DNA of 64,000 nt. Origin: Pseudomonas japonica (GTDB lineage Bacteria; Pseudomonadota; Gammaproteobacteria; Pseudomonadales; Pseudomonadaceae). The position numbers were made by a program, and so were the translations under genes. This document shows, piece by piece, positions 16,690-24,427 of the stretch (position 1 is its first letter; the number at the start of each line of letters is the position of its first letter). The notes under the pieces were generated by a model. The model did not search any database. It was given only the letters and a program-made list of their open reading frames with translations, and was not told the DNA's origin. The stretch covers positions 62,001-126,000 of the forward strand of contig NZ_FZOL01000019.1 in NCBI RefSeq assembly GCF_900188455.1, given 5' to 3'.

Positions 16690-17213
16690 ACCGACACCTC
16701 GAGGGCTCGTCCGTCAGGCGGAAACAGCAAGGCGCGGACCGCGTCGCTGAGCAGGTCCTGCACCCCGATCCACTGCAGCAGCCCCTGGGCGTCCTCGCGG
16801 ACCGGGCCGAGATACGGCGCCTCGCGGTTGTCGACACCGTAGGGCCGGAACTCCGCGGGATCGCAGCGCAGGGTATCGCTGGCCTGTTCGAGAATCAGCC
16901 CGAGCAACAGCTCCGGACGCGACGGATCGACCCGGTAATGCACCAGCACCAGGCGTGTGCTGGTGCGCTGCGGCGCGGGCAGGCCGAAGCTGAGGGCGCT
17001 GACGTCGATCACCGGCACCAGCGCGCCACGGTGGGCCAGCACCCCGGCGACGTAGTCCGGGGCCTGGGCGATGGGCTTGAGCGGCAGGCGCGGCAGCACC
17101 TCGGCAATTTCCCGGGTATCCAGGGCAAAGCGCTCGCCGCCGACGCGGAACACCAAGAACAGGCGCCCCTGGCTGGCCACGTCCTGGTTGTGGCGGGGCT
17201 TGAGATCGTTCAT
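16686..17213 (-). CDS. wspB: WspB: CheW-like coupling protein
   Basis: This 175-residue CheW-fold adaptor is one of two in the Wsp array. Typical segments are LFLVFRVGGERFALDTREIA near the N-terminus and YVAGVLAHRGALVPVIDVSA. The ATG at 17213, 7 bp after the wspA stop, is preferred; a GTG at 17219 is in frame 2 codons upstream. It overlaps wspC by 4 bp. It is thought to help position WspA clusters. Confidence 0.95.
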   Translation of the reverse strand: MNDLKPRHNQDVASQGRLFLVFRVGGERFALDTREIAEVLPRLPLKPIAQAPDYVAGVLAHRGALVPVIDVSALSFGLPAPQRTSTRLVLVHYRVDPSRPELLLGLILEQASDTLRCDPAEFRPYGVDNREAPYLGPVREDAQGLLQWIGVQDLLSDAVRALLFPPDGRALEVSV

Positions 17214-17220
17214 CGCCACG

Positions 17221-18843
17221 TCAGACTTTGAACCGCGACACACCGCCGCGCAGACCGACCGCGACCTGGCTCAACTCGTCGATGGCGAAACTGGCCTGGC
17301 GCAACGACTCCACGGTCTGGCTGCTGGCGTCGCTGAGCTGAGCCAGGGCGTGATTGATCTGCTCGGCGCCGGTGGCCTGGGCCTGCATGCCCTCGTTGAC
17401 CATCAGCACCCGCGGCGCCAGGGCCTGGACCTGATGGATGATCTGGCTCAGTTGCTCGCCGACCTGCTGCACCTCGAACATGCCGCGACGCACTTCTTCG
17501 GAGAACTTGTCCATGCCCATCACCCCGGCGGACACCGCCGACTGGATCTCGCGGACCATCTGCTCGATATCGTAGGTCGCCACCGCGGTCTGGTCGGCGA
17601 GGCGGCGCACCTCGGTGGCCACCACGGCGAAGCCGCGACCGTATTCCCCGGCCTTCTCCGCCTCGATGGCGGCGTTGAGGGACAGCAGGTTGGTCTGGTC
17701 GGCGACCTTGACGATGGTCACCACCACCTGGTTGATGTTGCCGGCCTTCTCGTTGAGGATTGCCAGCTTGTTGTTGACCAGGTCGGCGGCGCCCATCACC
17801 TGGTGCATGGTTTCTTCCATCCGCGCCAGGCCCTGCTGGCCGGAACCGGCGAGCACCGAGGCCTGGTCGGCGGCGGACGTCACTTCGGTCATGGTCCGCA
17901 CCAGGTCGCGCGAGGTGGCGGCGATTTCCCGCGAGGTCGCGCCGATCTCGGTGGTGGTCGCGGCGGTCTCGGTGGCGGTGGCCTGTTGCTGCTTGGAGGT
18001 GGCGGCGATCTCGGTCACCGAGGTGGTGACCTGTACCGACGAGCGCTGGGCCTGGGACACCAGGCCGGTGAGCTCGCTGACCATCTCGTTGAAACCGGTC
18101 TCCACCGCGCCGAACTCGTCGTTGCGCGCCAGGTCCATGCGCACGCTGAGGTCGCCGCCGCGCAGGACTTCGAGGGCCCGCACGATACGTTGCATCGGCT
18201 CGGTGATGACACGCATCAGCAACAAGCCGCAGATGGCCGCGGCGATGATCGCCAGGGCCAGGGAAATGCCCATGCTCAGTTTGGCCGTGGCCACGGCGGC
18301 GACGATTTCGTCGGTGGCGTGATCGGCGTAGCGGCGATTCCAGTCGATCAGACCGTTGAGATGCTTGCGGCCCTCGCTCCAGGCCGGCGCCATCTCGGCC
18401 AGCAGCAGGCGCTGGGCCTCGGCGTAGTCCTTCTTGCGATAGGCATTCAGTACCGAGGCGAGGGCCGCCTGGTAGTTCTGCACGAGGCCGTTGAAGGTCT
18501 CGAAGTTGGCCATGTCCTCGGCGTCGTTCATGGTCTTGCGGTAGTTGTCCATCTGCTGGCGCAGGCGGTCTTCGTTGGCCTTGTACAGGGTCAGGTCGGC
18601 ATCGGTGATGTCGCGCTGGTTGCTCAGTCCGAGCAGTTGCTGGGTCTGCACGAAACTGTCGACCCAGGCGCTACGGATCATCGAGCTGTAGTAAACGCCG
18701 GGAATGCTGTCGGAACGGACGTCCTGCTCGCTTTCCTCGATGGCCAGCAGACGCGAATACGCGGCGATGACCATCAGCGACATGATGGCGATGATCACGG
18801 CGAAACTTGCCAGGATCCGTTGGCGCAATGTCCAGTTCTTCAC
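17221..18843 (-). CDS. wspA: WspA: methyl-accepting chemoreceptor for surface contact
   Basis: This 540-residue inner-membrane receptor starts the Wsp pathway. The first membrane helix is at about residues 10-30 (ILASFAVIIAIMSLMVIAAY) and a helical periplasmic domain follows to about 190. The second membrane helix lies at about 192-212 (MGISLALAIIAAAICGLLLM), then HAMP, then the cytoplasmic methyl-accepting domain with the hairpin-tip signature (EKAGEYGRGFAVVATEVRRL). It starts at GTG 18843 with GAGGG 8 bases upstream. Laterally spread WspA clusters signal surface growth through WspE to WspR. It is the first gene of the operon; a TATAAT box lies about 43 nt upstream. Confidence 0.97.
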   Translation of the reverse strand: MKNWTLRQRILASFAVIIAIMSLMVIAAYSRLLAIEESEQDVRSDSIPGVYYSSMIRSAWVDSFVQTQQLLGLSNQRDITDADLTLYKANEDRLRQQMDNYRKTMNDAEDMANFETFNGLVQNYQAALASVLNAYRKKDYAEAQRLLLAEMAPAWSEGRKHLNGLIDWNRRYADHATDEIVAAVATAKLSMGISLALAIIAAAICGLLLMRVITEPMQRIVRALEVLRGGDLSVRMDLARNDEFGAVETGFNEMVSELTGLVSQAQRSSVQVTTSVTEIAATSKQQQATATETAATTTEIGATSREIAATSRDLVRTMTEVTSAADQASVLAGSGQQGLARMEETMHQVMGAADLVNNKLAILNEKAGNINQVVVTIVKVADQTNLLSLNAAIEAEKAGEYGRGFAVVATEVRRLADQTAVATYDIEQMVREIQSAVSAGVMGMDKFSEEVRRGMFEVQQVGEQLSQIIHQVQALAPRVLMVNEGMQAQATGAEQINHALAQLSDASSQTVESLRQASFAIDELSQVAVGLRGGVSRFKV

Positions 18844-18885
18844 AATCAGCCCTCAAGCGATGTACGCGGCAGGAAAAATGGGCTG

Positions 18886-18891
18886 ATTATA
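18886..18891 (-). promoter_or_regulatory. Probable -10 box of the wsp operon
   Basis: A perfect TATAAT on the minus strand lies 43 nt before the wspA GTG, inside a small inverted repeat (GGGCT-ATAATC-AGCCC). The -35 region 17 bp upstream is poor, which suggests an activator or another sigma factor. A second inverted repeat, AATGGGCA / TGCCCATT, lies further upstream in the same 137-bp gap. Confidence 0.45.
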
Positions 18892-18980
18892 GCCCACGAC
18901 CTACACGACTATGGGACTGATCCTACAGGTTTGAATGGGCAAAATGACTACGTAAGTGGCCATCTGCCCATTTTATTGAC

Positions 18981-19655
18981 TCAGGTCGTGCGAACCTGCT
19001 TTTCCAGCTCGTTCTTGAGCATCGGGTCGAGGCGCAGTTGCCGCGCCAGTTCGTCGAGGTAGGCGCGTTCCATGAAATGCTCCTCGTCCACCAGCATGAC
19101 GCTGGCCAGGTACATTTCCGCGGCCATCTCCGCGCTGCCGGCGGCGCGGGCCACATCGCTCGGGTCCAGCGGCTTGTTCAGCTCGGCGTGCAGCCAGCCG
19201 CGCAATTCGTGGTCGTTGCCGGACAGCTTGACGAACTCGCCCTCGATCAACTCGCGCTCGCGCTCATCCACATGCCCGTCGGCCTTGGCCGCGGCCACCA
19301 GGGCCTTGAGGATCGCCTGGCTGTGCTGCTCCGCCTGGGCCGGCGGCAGCCGGTCGACGGTCTGCGGTTCGCCCCTGGGCGCCGCGGCCTGCTGCGCCTG
19401 CCAGTTGCCGTAAGCCTTGTAGGCCAGCACGCCGAGGGCGGCGAGGCCGCCGTAGGTCAGCGCCTTGCCGCCGTACTTGCGGGCCTTCTTGCTGCCCAGC
19501 AACAACCCCAGGGCCCCCGCCGCCGCGGCCCCGCCACCGACACCGGAAAGCAGGCCGCCGAGGCCTCCTGTGCTCTTCGAGGCACCACCGCTCTGTTTCT
19601 GCAGCAGGTCCTGGCCGGACTTGAGCAGTTGATCGAGTAACCCGCGGGTATTCAT
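18981..19655 (-). CDS. TerB-like / DUF533 membrane protein
   Basis: This 224-residue protein has a Gly/Ser-rich N-terminal part with one hydrophobic segment (about residues 35-55, GGLLSGVGGGAAAAGALGLL), then a short basic link. The C-terminal helical TerB-like domain (about 115-215) carries LVAAAKADGHVDERERE, the DUF533 (YebE) signature of acidic residues. Function is unknown; TerB-like domains occur in stress and envelope proteins. The ATG at 19655 has AGGAGG 6 bases upstream. It lies 137 bp upstream of wspA on the same strand, with a promoter in between, so it is probably separately transcribed. Confidence 0.87.
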   Translation of the reverse strand: MNTRGLLDQLLKSGQDLLQKQSGGASKSTGGLGGLLSGVGGGAAAAGALGLLLGSKKARKYGGKALTYGGLAALGVLAYKAYGNWQAQQAAAPRGEPQTVDRLPPAQAEQHSQAILKALVAAAKADGHVDERERELIEGEFVKLSGNDHELRGWLHAELNKPLDPSDVARAAGSAEMAAEMYLASVMLVDEEHFMERAYLDELARQLRLDPMLKNELEKQVRTT

Positions 19656-20084
19656 TGCACGCCTCCTGAGGTGGAGTTTTCGGATTTGCATCGATGAAAG
19701 TTCATTGATGACTGTCTGAAAATCGACCTGATCAATAGGGAAAATACTGATGGATAAGAAGCCGATGCTAGCCGGTGGTTTTATCCGGGCTTGAGGAAAT
19801 TATATTTCCGCGGATTTCGGGCATTGATCCACGGCCTTCCCTTGATCGACCCCGTCCGGAACCGGCCATCTTTCGGTAAGGAAAGTCAGGCACAAAATGT
19901 CGCATAAAGCTCGGAACGTTCACCGATCTCCGACTTTCTTGTAGGCAATTTCCCAAGCATACTCCCCGGCCCGCTTATCGGTTGCGTGGCCTGGAAAGGG
20001 TGCCTAGTCTGCGTCGGTCGTTGCCAAATCAACGACCGGATTTAGCAGTCCGCCGTTTTCGAAATCTACCAGCAACCATGTTTA
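19656..20084. other. Non-coding stretch between the TerB-like gene and the structured leader
   Basis: These 429 bp are AT-richer than the surroundings (for example TGATGGATAAGAAGCC and GAGGAAATTATATTTCCG) and contain no open frame with a ribosome binding site. An inverted repeat GGAAAT-TATATTTCC lies around 19795-19810. I see no RNA gene with confidence. Confidence 0.5.
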
Positions 20085-20167
20085 TGGCGGCTGTGCGCGT
20101 GGGCACCTTCTGGTGCGCCGGGTATTGGGTTTCGGAGCTCGGTCTGCTAACCCGCGTACAGTCGCCA
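20085..20167 (+). promoter_or_regulatory. Structured leader element upstream of the DUF6124 gene
   Basis: TGGCGGCTGTGCGCG (20085-20099) pairs over all 15 positions with CGCGTACAGTCGCCA (20153-20167), with only two G-T wobbles. Inside, GCACC (20103-20107) and GGTGC (20112-20116) form a second hairpin around TTCT. The element ends 58 bases before the ATG at 20226. Similar sequences ahead of DUF6124/DUF3077 genes are, as I recall, repeated in many Pseudomonas genomes. It could be a cis-acting RNA leader or a repeated DNA element. No rho-independent terminator follows it directly. Confidence 0.6.
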
Positions 20168-20225
20168 CCCTTCGTTTAGCAGCGAATCGTGGTTTTTCGA
20201 CCCTCAATTTCCGAGACCCGAAACC

Positions 20226-20465
20226 ATGAAAAAGCCAGTCCCCGATCCCCCCATCCTCTGCGTCGGTCCCGGCCTGTCCCATGAAGACGCGCTCCGCCGT
20301 GCCGAGGACCATCTGAAGAAGGCCATCGCCCTCACCTCCTATCTGCCCGCTCACACCAGCGTGAAGCATCAGCGAATGCTCAGTGATGCGCTGCTGGACA
20401 TGCGGATCTGCAAGGCGTTGCTGACGGTGGCGTTGTCGCGCTCGACGGTGAGCGTGCCGGTCTGA
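20226..20465 (+). CDS. DUF6124 (DUF3077-like) small protein
   Basis: This 79-residue soluble protein of a Pseudomonas-restricted family starts with the typical MKKPVPDPP and has the helical core EDALRRAEDHLKKAIALTSY. A second helix (RMLSDALLDMRICKALLTVA) follows. Family members usually occur in several copies per genome; function is unknown. The upstream region carries a long hairpin that seems to accompany these genes. The stop is 16 bp from the stop of the convergent AraC regulator gene. Confidence 0.8.
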   Translation: MKKPVPDPPILCVGPGLSHEDALRRAEDHLKKAIALTSYLPAHTSVKHQRMLSDALLDMRICKALLTVALSRSTVSVPV

Positions 20466-20482
20466 CGTGATGCCATCGCCGC

Positions 20483-21271
20483 TCAGCGGCGCTCTCTGAT
20501 GACCCCGGTCGCCTGCCGATACTGCGTCGGGGTAAACCCGGTCAGCACCCTGAACTGCCGGGTGAACGCGCTGTGATCGGTATACCCGCACTGCAGCGCC
20601 ACCTCGGTGATCGGCAGGTCGGTGTGCAGCAGGCGATGGGCGTGCTCCAGGCGTACCTTGTGGATCAGTTGCCGCGGCGTCAGGTGGAATACCCGCTTGC
20701 AGTAGCGCTCCAGCTGCGCCACGGAAATGCCAGCGATCTTCGTCAGCTCGCCCAGGGTCACCGAGCGGTGGAAGTTGCCGCGAATGTATTTGTCCACCGC
20801 GGCCAGGCGCTGGTAGGCCGGGTGCGTGTCGCTGGCTGACTGCAGGTCCACGGAGATCCCGGCCAGGCCGATGATGTCGCCATCGCGGTTGTACAGCGCC
20901 CGCTTGTGGGTCAGGCACCAGCCCGGCTCGCGGGTGCCGTACAGGTGCAGTTCCAGCTGGTCTTCCAGTACCCGTCCTTCTTCCAGCACGCGCCGGTCCT
21001 GCTCGGTATAGCCGGGGCCGAGCTGCGAGGGAAACACCTCGGCGCTGGTCTTGCCGAGCATCTGTTTCATGTGCTTCAGCCCGCAACGCTGGACCAGCGC
21101 CAGGTTGGCCAGCAGGTAGCGCGCCTGCAGGTCCTTGATGAACACCGTGGCATTGGGAATGGCATCGAACAACGGCAGCAGGAAGGCCAGGCCGGACAAC
21201 AGCTCTTCGATGCTCCGCGGACGCTGCTCGGGGTTGCCCTGGCAGAGGATGGCAAAGGCGCTGGGGTTCAT
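20483..21271 (-). CDS. AraC-family regulator with PAS-like sensor, probable hydroxyproline regulator
   Basis: This 262-residue protein has an N-terminal PAS-like domain (about residues 28-150, FDAIPNATVFIKDLQARYLL and GDIIGLAGISVDLQ). The C-terminal AraC DNA-binding domain (about 155-255) has two helix-turn-helix motifs (LGELTKIAGISVAQLERYCK; ITEVALQCGYTDHSAFTRQF). The ATG at 21271 has GGGAG 8 bases upstream; further upstream in-frame codons have no such support. It is divergent from the hydroxyproline catabolic genes, and hydroxyproline operons of pseudomonads are controlled by an AraC-type regulator (LhpR), so it probably activates them. The PAS domain could bind the inducer directly. Confidence 0.88.
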   Translation of the reverse strand: MNPSAFAILCQGNPEQRPRSIEELLSGLAFLLPLFDAIPNATVFIKDLQARYLLANLALVQRCGLKHMKQMLGKTSAEVFPSQLGPGYTEQDRRVLEEGRVLEDQLELHLYGTREPGWCLTHKRALYNRDGDIIGLAGISVDLQSASDTHPAYQRLAAVDKYIRGNFHRSVTLGELTKIAGISVAQLERYCKRVFHLTPRQLIHKVRLEHAHRLLHTDLPITEVALQCGYTDHSAFTRQFRVLTGFTPTQYRQATGVIRERR

Positions 21272-21426
21272 GTGCGTCACTCCCGTTGTTGACCGACTGG
21301 TAAAAACTCGCAGCGAAGCGGCAAGCGCGGGGCAGCTTGCCGCAGCCCGGACGCGCTGTCGAGCCTTGCTGCATGCCTTATGGAGCGTGGCTTGCAAGGC
21401 TTCAGAAAATTTCCGAAGAGTCATAG

Positions 21427-21537
21427 GGAAATTTCCTAACTGTGCTGATTTCGTCATCTTCCTTGAAGAAAACCATCAAGCGCCGACGCGCCGATGAGTC
21501 CACTGTATTGCCCATCGACCGGGTCGTCGGAAATTTC
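21427..21537. promoter_or_regulatory. Repeated GGAAATTTC sites in the regulator-permease gap
   Basis: The palindrome GGAAATTTCC at 21427-21436 recurs as GGAAATTTCG at 21529-21538 and, imperfectly, as GAAAATTTCC near 21405-21414. All lie in the 463-bp divergent gap (21272-21734), so they are candidate operators for the AraC-type regulator or another factor. No convincing -35/-10 pair was found for the permease; TTTATAAAAA at about 21620-21630 is a weak -10 candidate. Confidence 0.3.
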
Positions 21538-21734
21538 GGCTACGGGTCGGCGAAAGTGCGTGAAGGGTCGCCAGAAGTGTGTCCGGCGATCGCAAGACAA
21601 TGACTCTTGAAGACGGACCTTTATAAAAAACGCGGCTGCCCACAGCCGTACTCACGGCCTGCAGGTGATCCCCGCGACCGTGCCGCAACGACATCCATTC
21701 TGCCTATCCAATAACCCACAAGAAGGCGACGCCC

Positions 21735-23363
21735 ATGTCAGGCAAAGGCAAGTTCAAGAAACAACTTTCACTGATAGACCTCACCTTTATCGGACTGGGA
21801 GCCATCTTCGGTTCGGGCTGGCTGTTCGCCGCCAGTCATGTGTCCGCCATCGCCGGTCCCGCCGGGATCTTCTCCTGGCTGCTCGGCGGTTTCGCCGTGC
21901 TGCTGCTGGGCATCGTCTACTGTGAGCTGGGTGCGGCCTTGCCCCGGGCCGGTGGCGTGGTGCGTTACCCGGTGTATTCCCACGGTCCGCTGCTCGGCTA
22001 CCTGATGGGCTTCATCACCCTGATCGCCTTCTCCAGCCTGGTGGCCATCGAAGTGGTCGCCGCCCGGCAGTACGCCGCGGCCTGGTTTCCCGAACTGACC
22101 AAGGCCGGCTCCAGCGATCCGACCGTCCTCGGCTGGCTGGTGCAGTTCGGCCTGCTGTGCCTGTTCTTCGCCCTGAACTACAACAGCGTGAAGACCTTCG
22201 CCAAGTCCAACAACCTGGTCAGCGTGTTCAAGTTCATCGTCCCGCTGCTGGTGATCGGCGTGCTGTTCACCTTCTTCAAGCCGGAGAACTTCACCTCCCA
22301 CGGCTTCGCCCCGTTCGGCCTGTCCGGCATTGAAATGGCGGTTTCGGCCGGGGGCATCATCTTCGCCTACCTGGGCCTGACGCCGATCATCTCGGTGGCC
22401 TCGGAAGTGAAGAACCCGCAACGCACCATCCCCATCGCGCTGATCCTTTCGGTGCTGCTGTCCACCGCGATCTACGCGCTGCTGCAGATCGCCTTCCTCG
22501 GCGGCGTGCCCACCGAGATGCTGGCCAACGGCTGGGCCGGGGTGACCAAGGAACTGGCGCTGCCGTACCGCGATATCGCCATCGCCCTCGGGGTTGGCTG
22601 GCTGGCCTGGCTGGTGGTGGCCGACGCGGTCATCTCGCCGAGCGGCTGCGGCAACATCTACATGAACGCCACCCCGCGCGTGGTCTACGGCTGGGCCCGC
22701 ACCGGGACATTCTTCAGTGTCTTCACCCGTATCGACGAGAAGTCCGGTATCCCGCGTCCGGCGCTGTGGCTGACCTTCGGTCTGTCGGTGTTCTGGACCC
22801 TGCCGTTCCCGTCCTGGGAAGCGCTGATCAACGTGGTGTCCGCGGCGCTGATCCTCAGCTACGCCGTGGCCCCGGTAACCGTCGCCGCGCTGCGCCGCAA
22901 TGCCCCTGAGCTGGTGCGTCCGTTCCGCGTTCGGCATATGGGCCTGCTCGGTCCGCTGTCGTTCATCATCGCCGCGCTGATCGTCTACTGGTCCGGCTGG
23001 AAGACGGTGTCCTGGCTGCTCAGCCTGCAGATCCTGATGTTCGTCATCTACCTGCTGTGCGGCCGCTTCGTGCCGACCATGCACCTGAGCCTGGCCCAGC
23101 AGGTGCGCTCCTCGGCCTGGCTGATCGGTTTCTACGCGGTGACCATCCTCCTGTCCTGGCTGGGCAGCTTCGGCGGCATGGGCGTCATCAGCCATCCGTT
23201 CGACACTGTGGTCGTGGCCCTGTGTGCCCTGGGCATCTACTACTGGGGCGCGGCCACCGGCGTACCGGCACACCTGGTGCGCCTGGATGCCGAAGACGCC
23301 GAAAGCGAAATCGAGCACGGCGACGTGGCAGCCCCGGCGGGCGCCCGTGCCCAGTTGTCCTGA
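21735..23363 (+). CDS. APC-family amino acid permease, probable hydroxyproline importer
   Basis: This 542-residue inner-membrane transporter has about 12-14 hydrophobic helices. The first carries the APC substrate-binding signature FIGLGAIFGSGWLF and a later one IIFAYLGLTPIISVASE. It starts at ATG 21735 with AGAAGG upstream. It is the first gene of a plus-strand series for trans-4-hydroxy-L-proline breakdown, so that is its likely substrate; an exchanger role or transport of proline cannot be excluded. The C-terminal 30 residues are hydrophilic and acidic. The next gene follows after 17 bp, which suggests one transcript. Confidence 0.9.
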   Translation: MSGKGKFKKQLSLIDLTFIGLGAIFGSGWLFAASHVSAIAGPAGIFSWLLGGFAVLLLGIVYCELGAALPRAGGVVRYPVYSHGPLLGYLMGFITLIAFSSLVAIEVVAARQYAAAWFPELTKAGSSDPTVLGWLVQFGLLCLFFALNYNSVKTFAKSNNLVSVFKFIVPLLVIGVLFTFFKPENFTSHGFAPFGLSGIEMAVSAGGIIFAYLGLTPIISVASEVKNPQRTIPIALILSVLLSTAIYALLQIAFLGGVPTEMLANGWAGVTKELALPYRDIAIALGVGWLAWLVVADAVISPSGCGNIYMNATPRVVYGWARTGTFFSVFTRIDEKSGIPRPALWLTFGLSVFWTLPFPSWEALINVVSAALILSYAVAPVTVAALRRNAPELVRPFRVRHMGLLGPLSFIIAALIVYWSGWKTVSWLLSLQILMFVIYLLCGRFVPTMHLSLAQQVRSSAWLIGFYAVTILLSWLGSFGGMGVISHPFDTVVVALCALGIYYWGAATGVPAHLVRLDAEDAESEIEHGDVAAPAGARAQLS

Positions 23364-23380
23364 GACGCGGAGCCAGCACG

Positions 23381-24394
23381 ATGAGCGAACGTATCAACCT
23401 CAGCCTGCAGCAGGTCTTCGACCTGGCGCTGCGTGCCCTGACCGCCAACGGCATGGGTGAAGACCATGCCCGGGCGATCGCCGCGGTGATCACCCAGGGC
23501 CAGCGCGACGAGTGCCATTCCCACGGCCTGTATCGGGTGCTGGTGTGCGTGCGTTCGCTGCGCTCGGGCAAGGTCGATGCGCTGGCGCGGCCGACCTTGA
23601 GCCAGCCGGCGCCGTCGATCGTCAAGGTCGATGCGCACCACGGCTATTCGTTGCTGGCCTTCGAGCAGGGGCTGCCGCTGCTGGTCGAGAAGGCCCGCGA
23701 ACAGGGCGTCGCCGCCCTGGCGATCCGCAACTGCTTTCACTTCTCGGCGCTGTGGCCGGAAGTCGAGGCCATCGCCAGCCACGGCCTGGTCGGCCTGGCG
23801 ATGACCCCGAGTCATGCCTGGGTGGCGCCGGAGGGGGGCAGCCGTGGCGTGTTCGGTACCAACCCGCTGGCCTTCGCCTGGCCACGGGCGGGACAGGAGC
23901 CGTTTGTCTTCGACTTCGCCACCAGCGCCATCGCCCGTGGCGATATCGAACTGCATGCCCGTCAGGGCAAGGCGATTCCGCTGGGCTGGGGCGTGGATGC
24001 CGAGGGCACGCCGAGCACCGACGCCCGCGCCGTGCTCGACGGTGCCATGCAGACCTTCGGCGGTCACAAGGGCTCGGCCCTGGCCGCGATGATCGAACTG
24101 CTGGCCGGGGCGCTGATCGGCGACCTGACCAGCGCCGATTCCCTGGCCTTCGATGCCGGCGCCGGGGCCACGCCGTGCCATGGCGAACTGCTGCTGGCCT
24201 TCGACCCGCAACGCTTCGCCGGCACCGACCTGGTCGCCGGGCAGCAGCGCGCCGAACGGCTGTTCGCCGCGATCACCGACCAGGGCGCGCGCCTGCCCTC
24301 GCAACGGCGCTTTGCCGCTCGCCGGCGCGCCGAGGCCGAAGGCGTCTGGGTCGAGCAAGGCCTGCTCAACGATATTCACGGCCTGATGGCCTGA
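23381..24394 (+). CDS. Delta1-pyrroline-2-carboxylate reductase (Ldh/Mdh2 family)
   Basis: This 337-residue oxidoreductase belongs to the malate/L-lactate dehydrogenase type II family. Family marks are the His in DECHSHGLYR near residue 48, VDAHHGYSLLAFEQG, AIRNCFHFSALWPEVE and the cofactor region VFGTNPLAFAWPR...FDFATSAIARG. Such proteins (DpkA, LhpD) reduce cyclic imines such as pyrroline-2-carboxylate to L-proline with NAD(P)H. In hydroxyproline loci this handles the imine formed from cis- or trans-3-hydroxyproline. The ATG at 23381 is chosen by homologous length; a longer upstream frame overlaps the permease gene. A plain lactate or malate dehydrogenase is less likely given its place beside the epimerase. 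Confidence 0.85.
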   Translation: MSERINLSLQQVFDLALRALTANGMGEDHARAIAAVITQGQRDECHSHGLYRVLVCVRSLRSGKVDALARPTLSQPAPSIVKVDAHHGYSLLAFEQGLPLLVEKAREQGVAALAIRNCFHFSALWPEVEAIASHGLVGLAMTPSHAWVAPEGGSRGVFGTNPLAFAWPRAGQEPFVFDFATSAIARGDIELHARQGKAIPLGWGVDAEGTPSTDARAVLDGAMQTFGGHKGSALAAMIELLAGALIGDLTSADSLAFDAGAGATPCHGELLLAFDPQRFAGTDLVAGQQRAERLFAAITDQGARLPSQRRFAARRRAEAEGVWVEQGLLNDIHGLMA

Positions 24395-24399
24395 CCCAT

Positions 24400-24407
24400 A
24401 AAAACAA
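24400..24407 (+). promoter_or_regulatory. Possible Hfq/Crc catabolite-repression (CA) motif
   Basis: AAAAACAA fits the AANAANAA consensus bound by Hfq with Crc on Pseudomonas catabolic mRNAs. It lies just before the Shine-Dalgarno GAAGGGG of the epimerase gene. A near match occurs ahead of the dehydrogenase gene at 45891. Short and A-rich, so chance is possible. Confidence 0.35.
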
Positions 24408-24427
24408 TTCACGAAGGGGACAGCTTC

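Noticed and set aside
19982..20179. A 65-codon open frame upstream of the DUF6124 gene
   Set aside because: It overlaps the structured leader, has no ribosome binding site and an odd composition.
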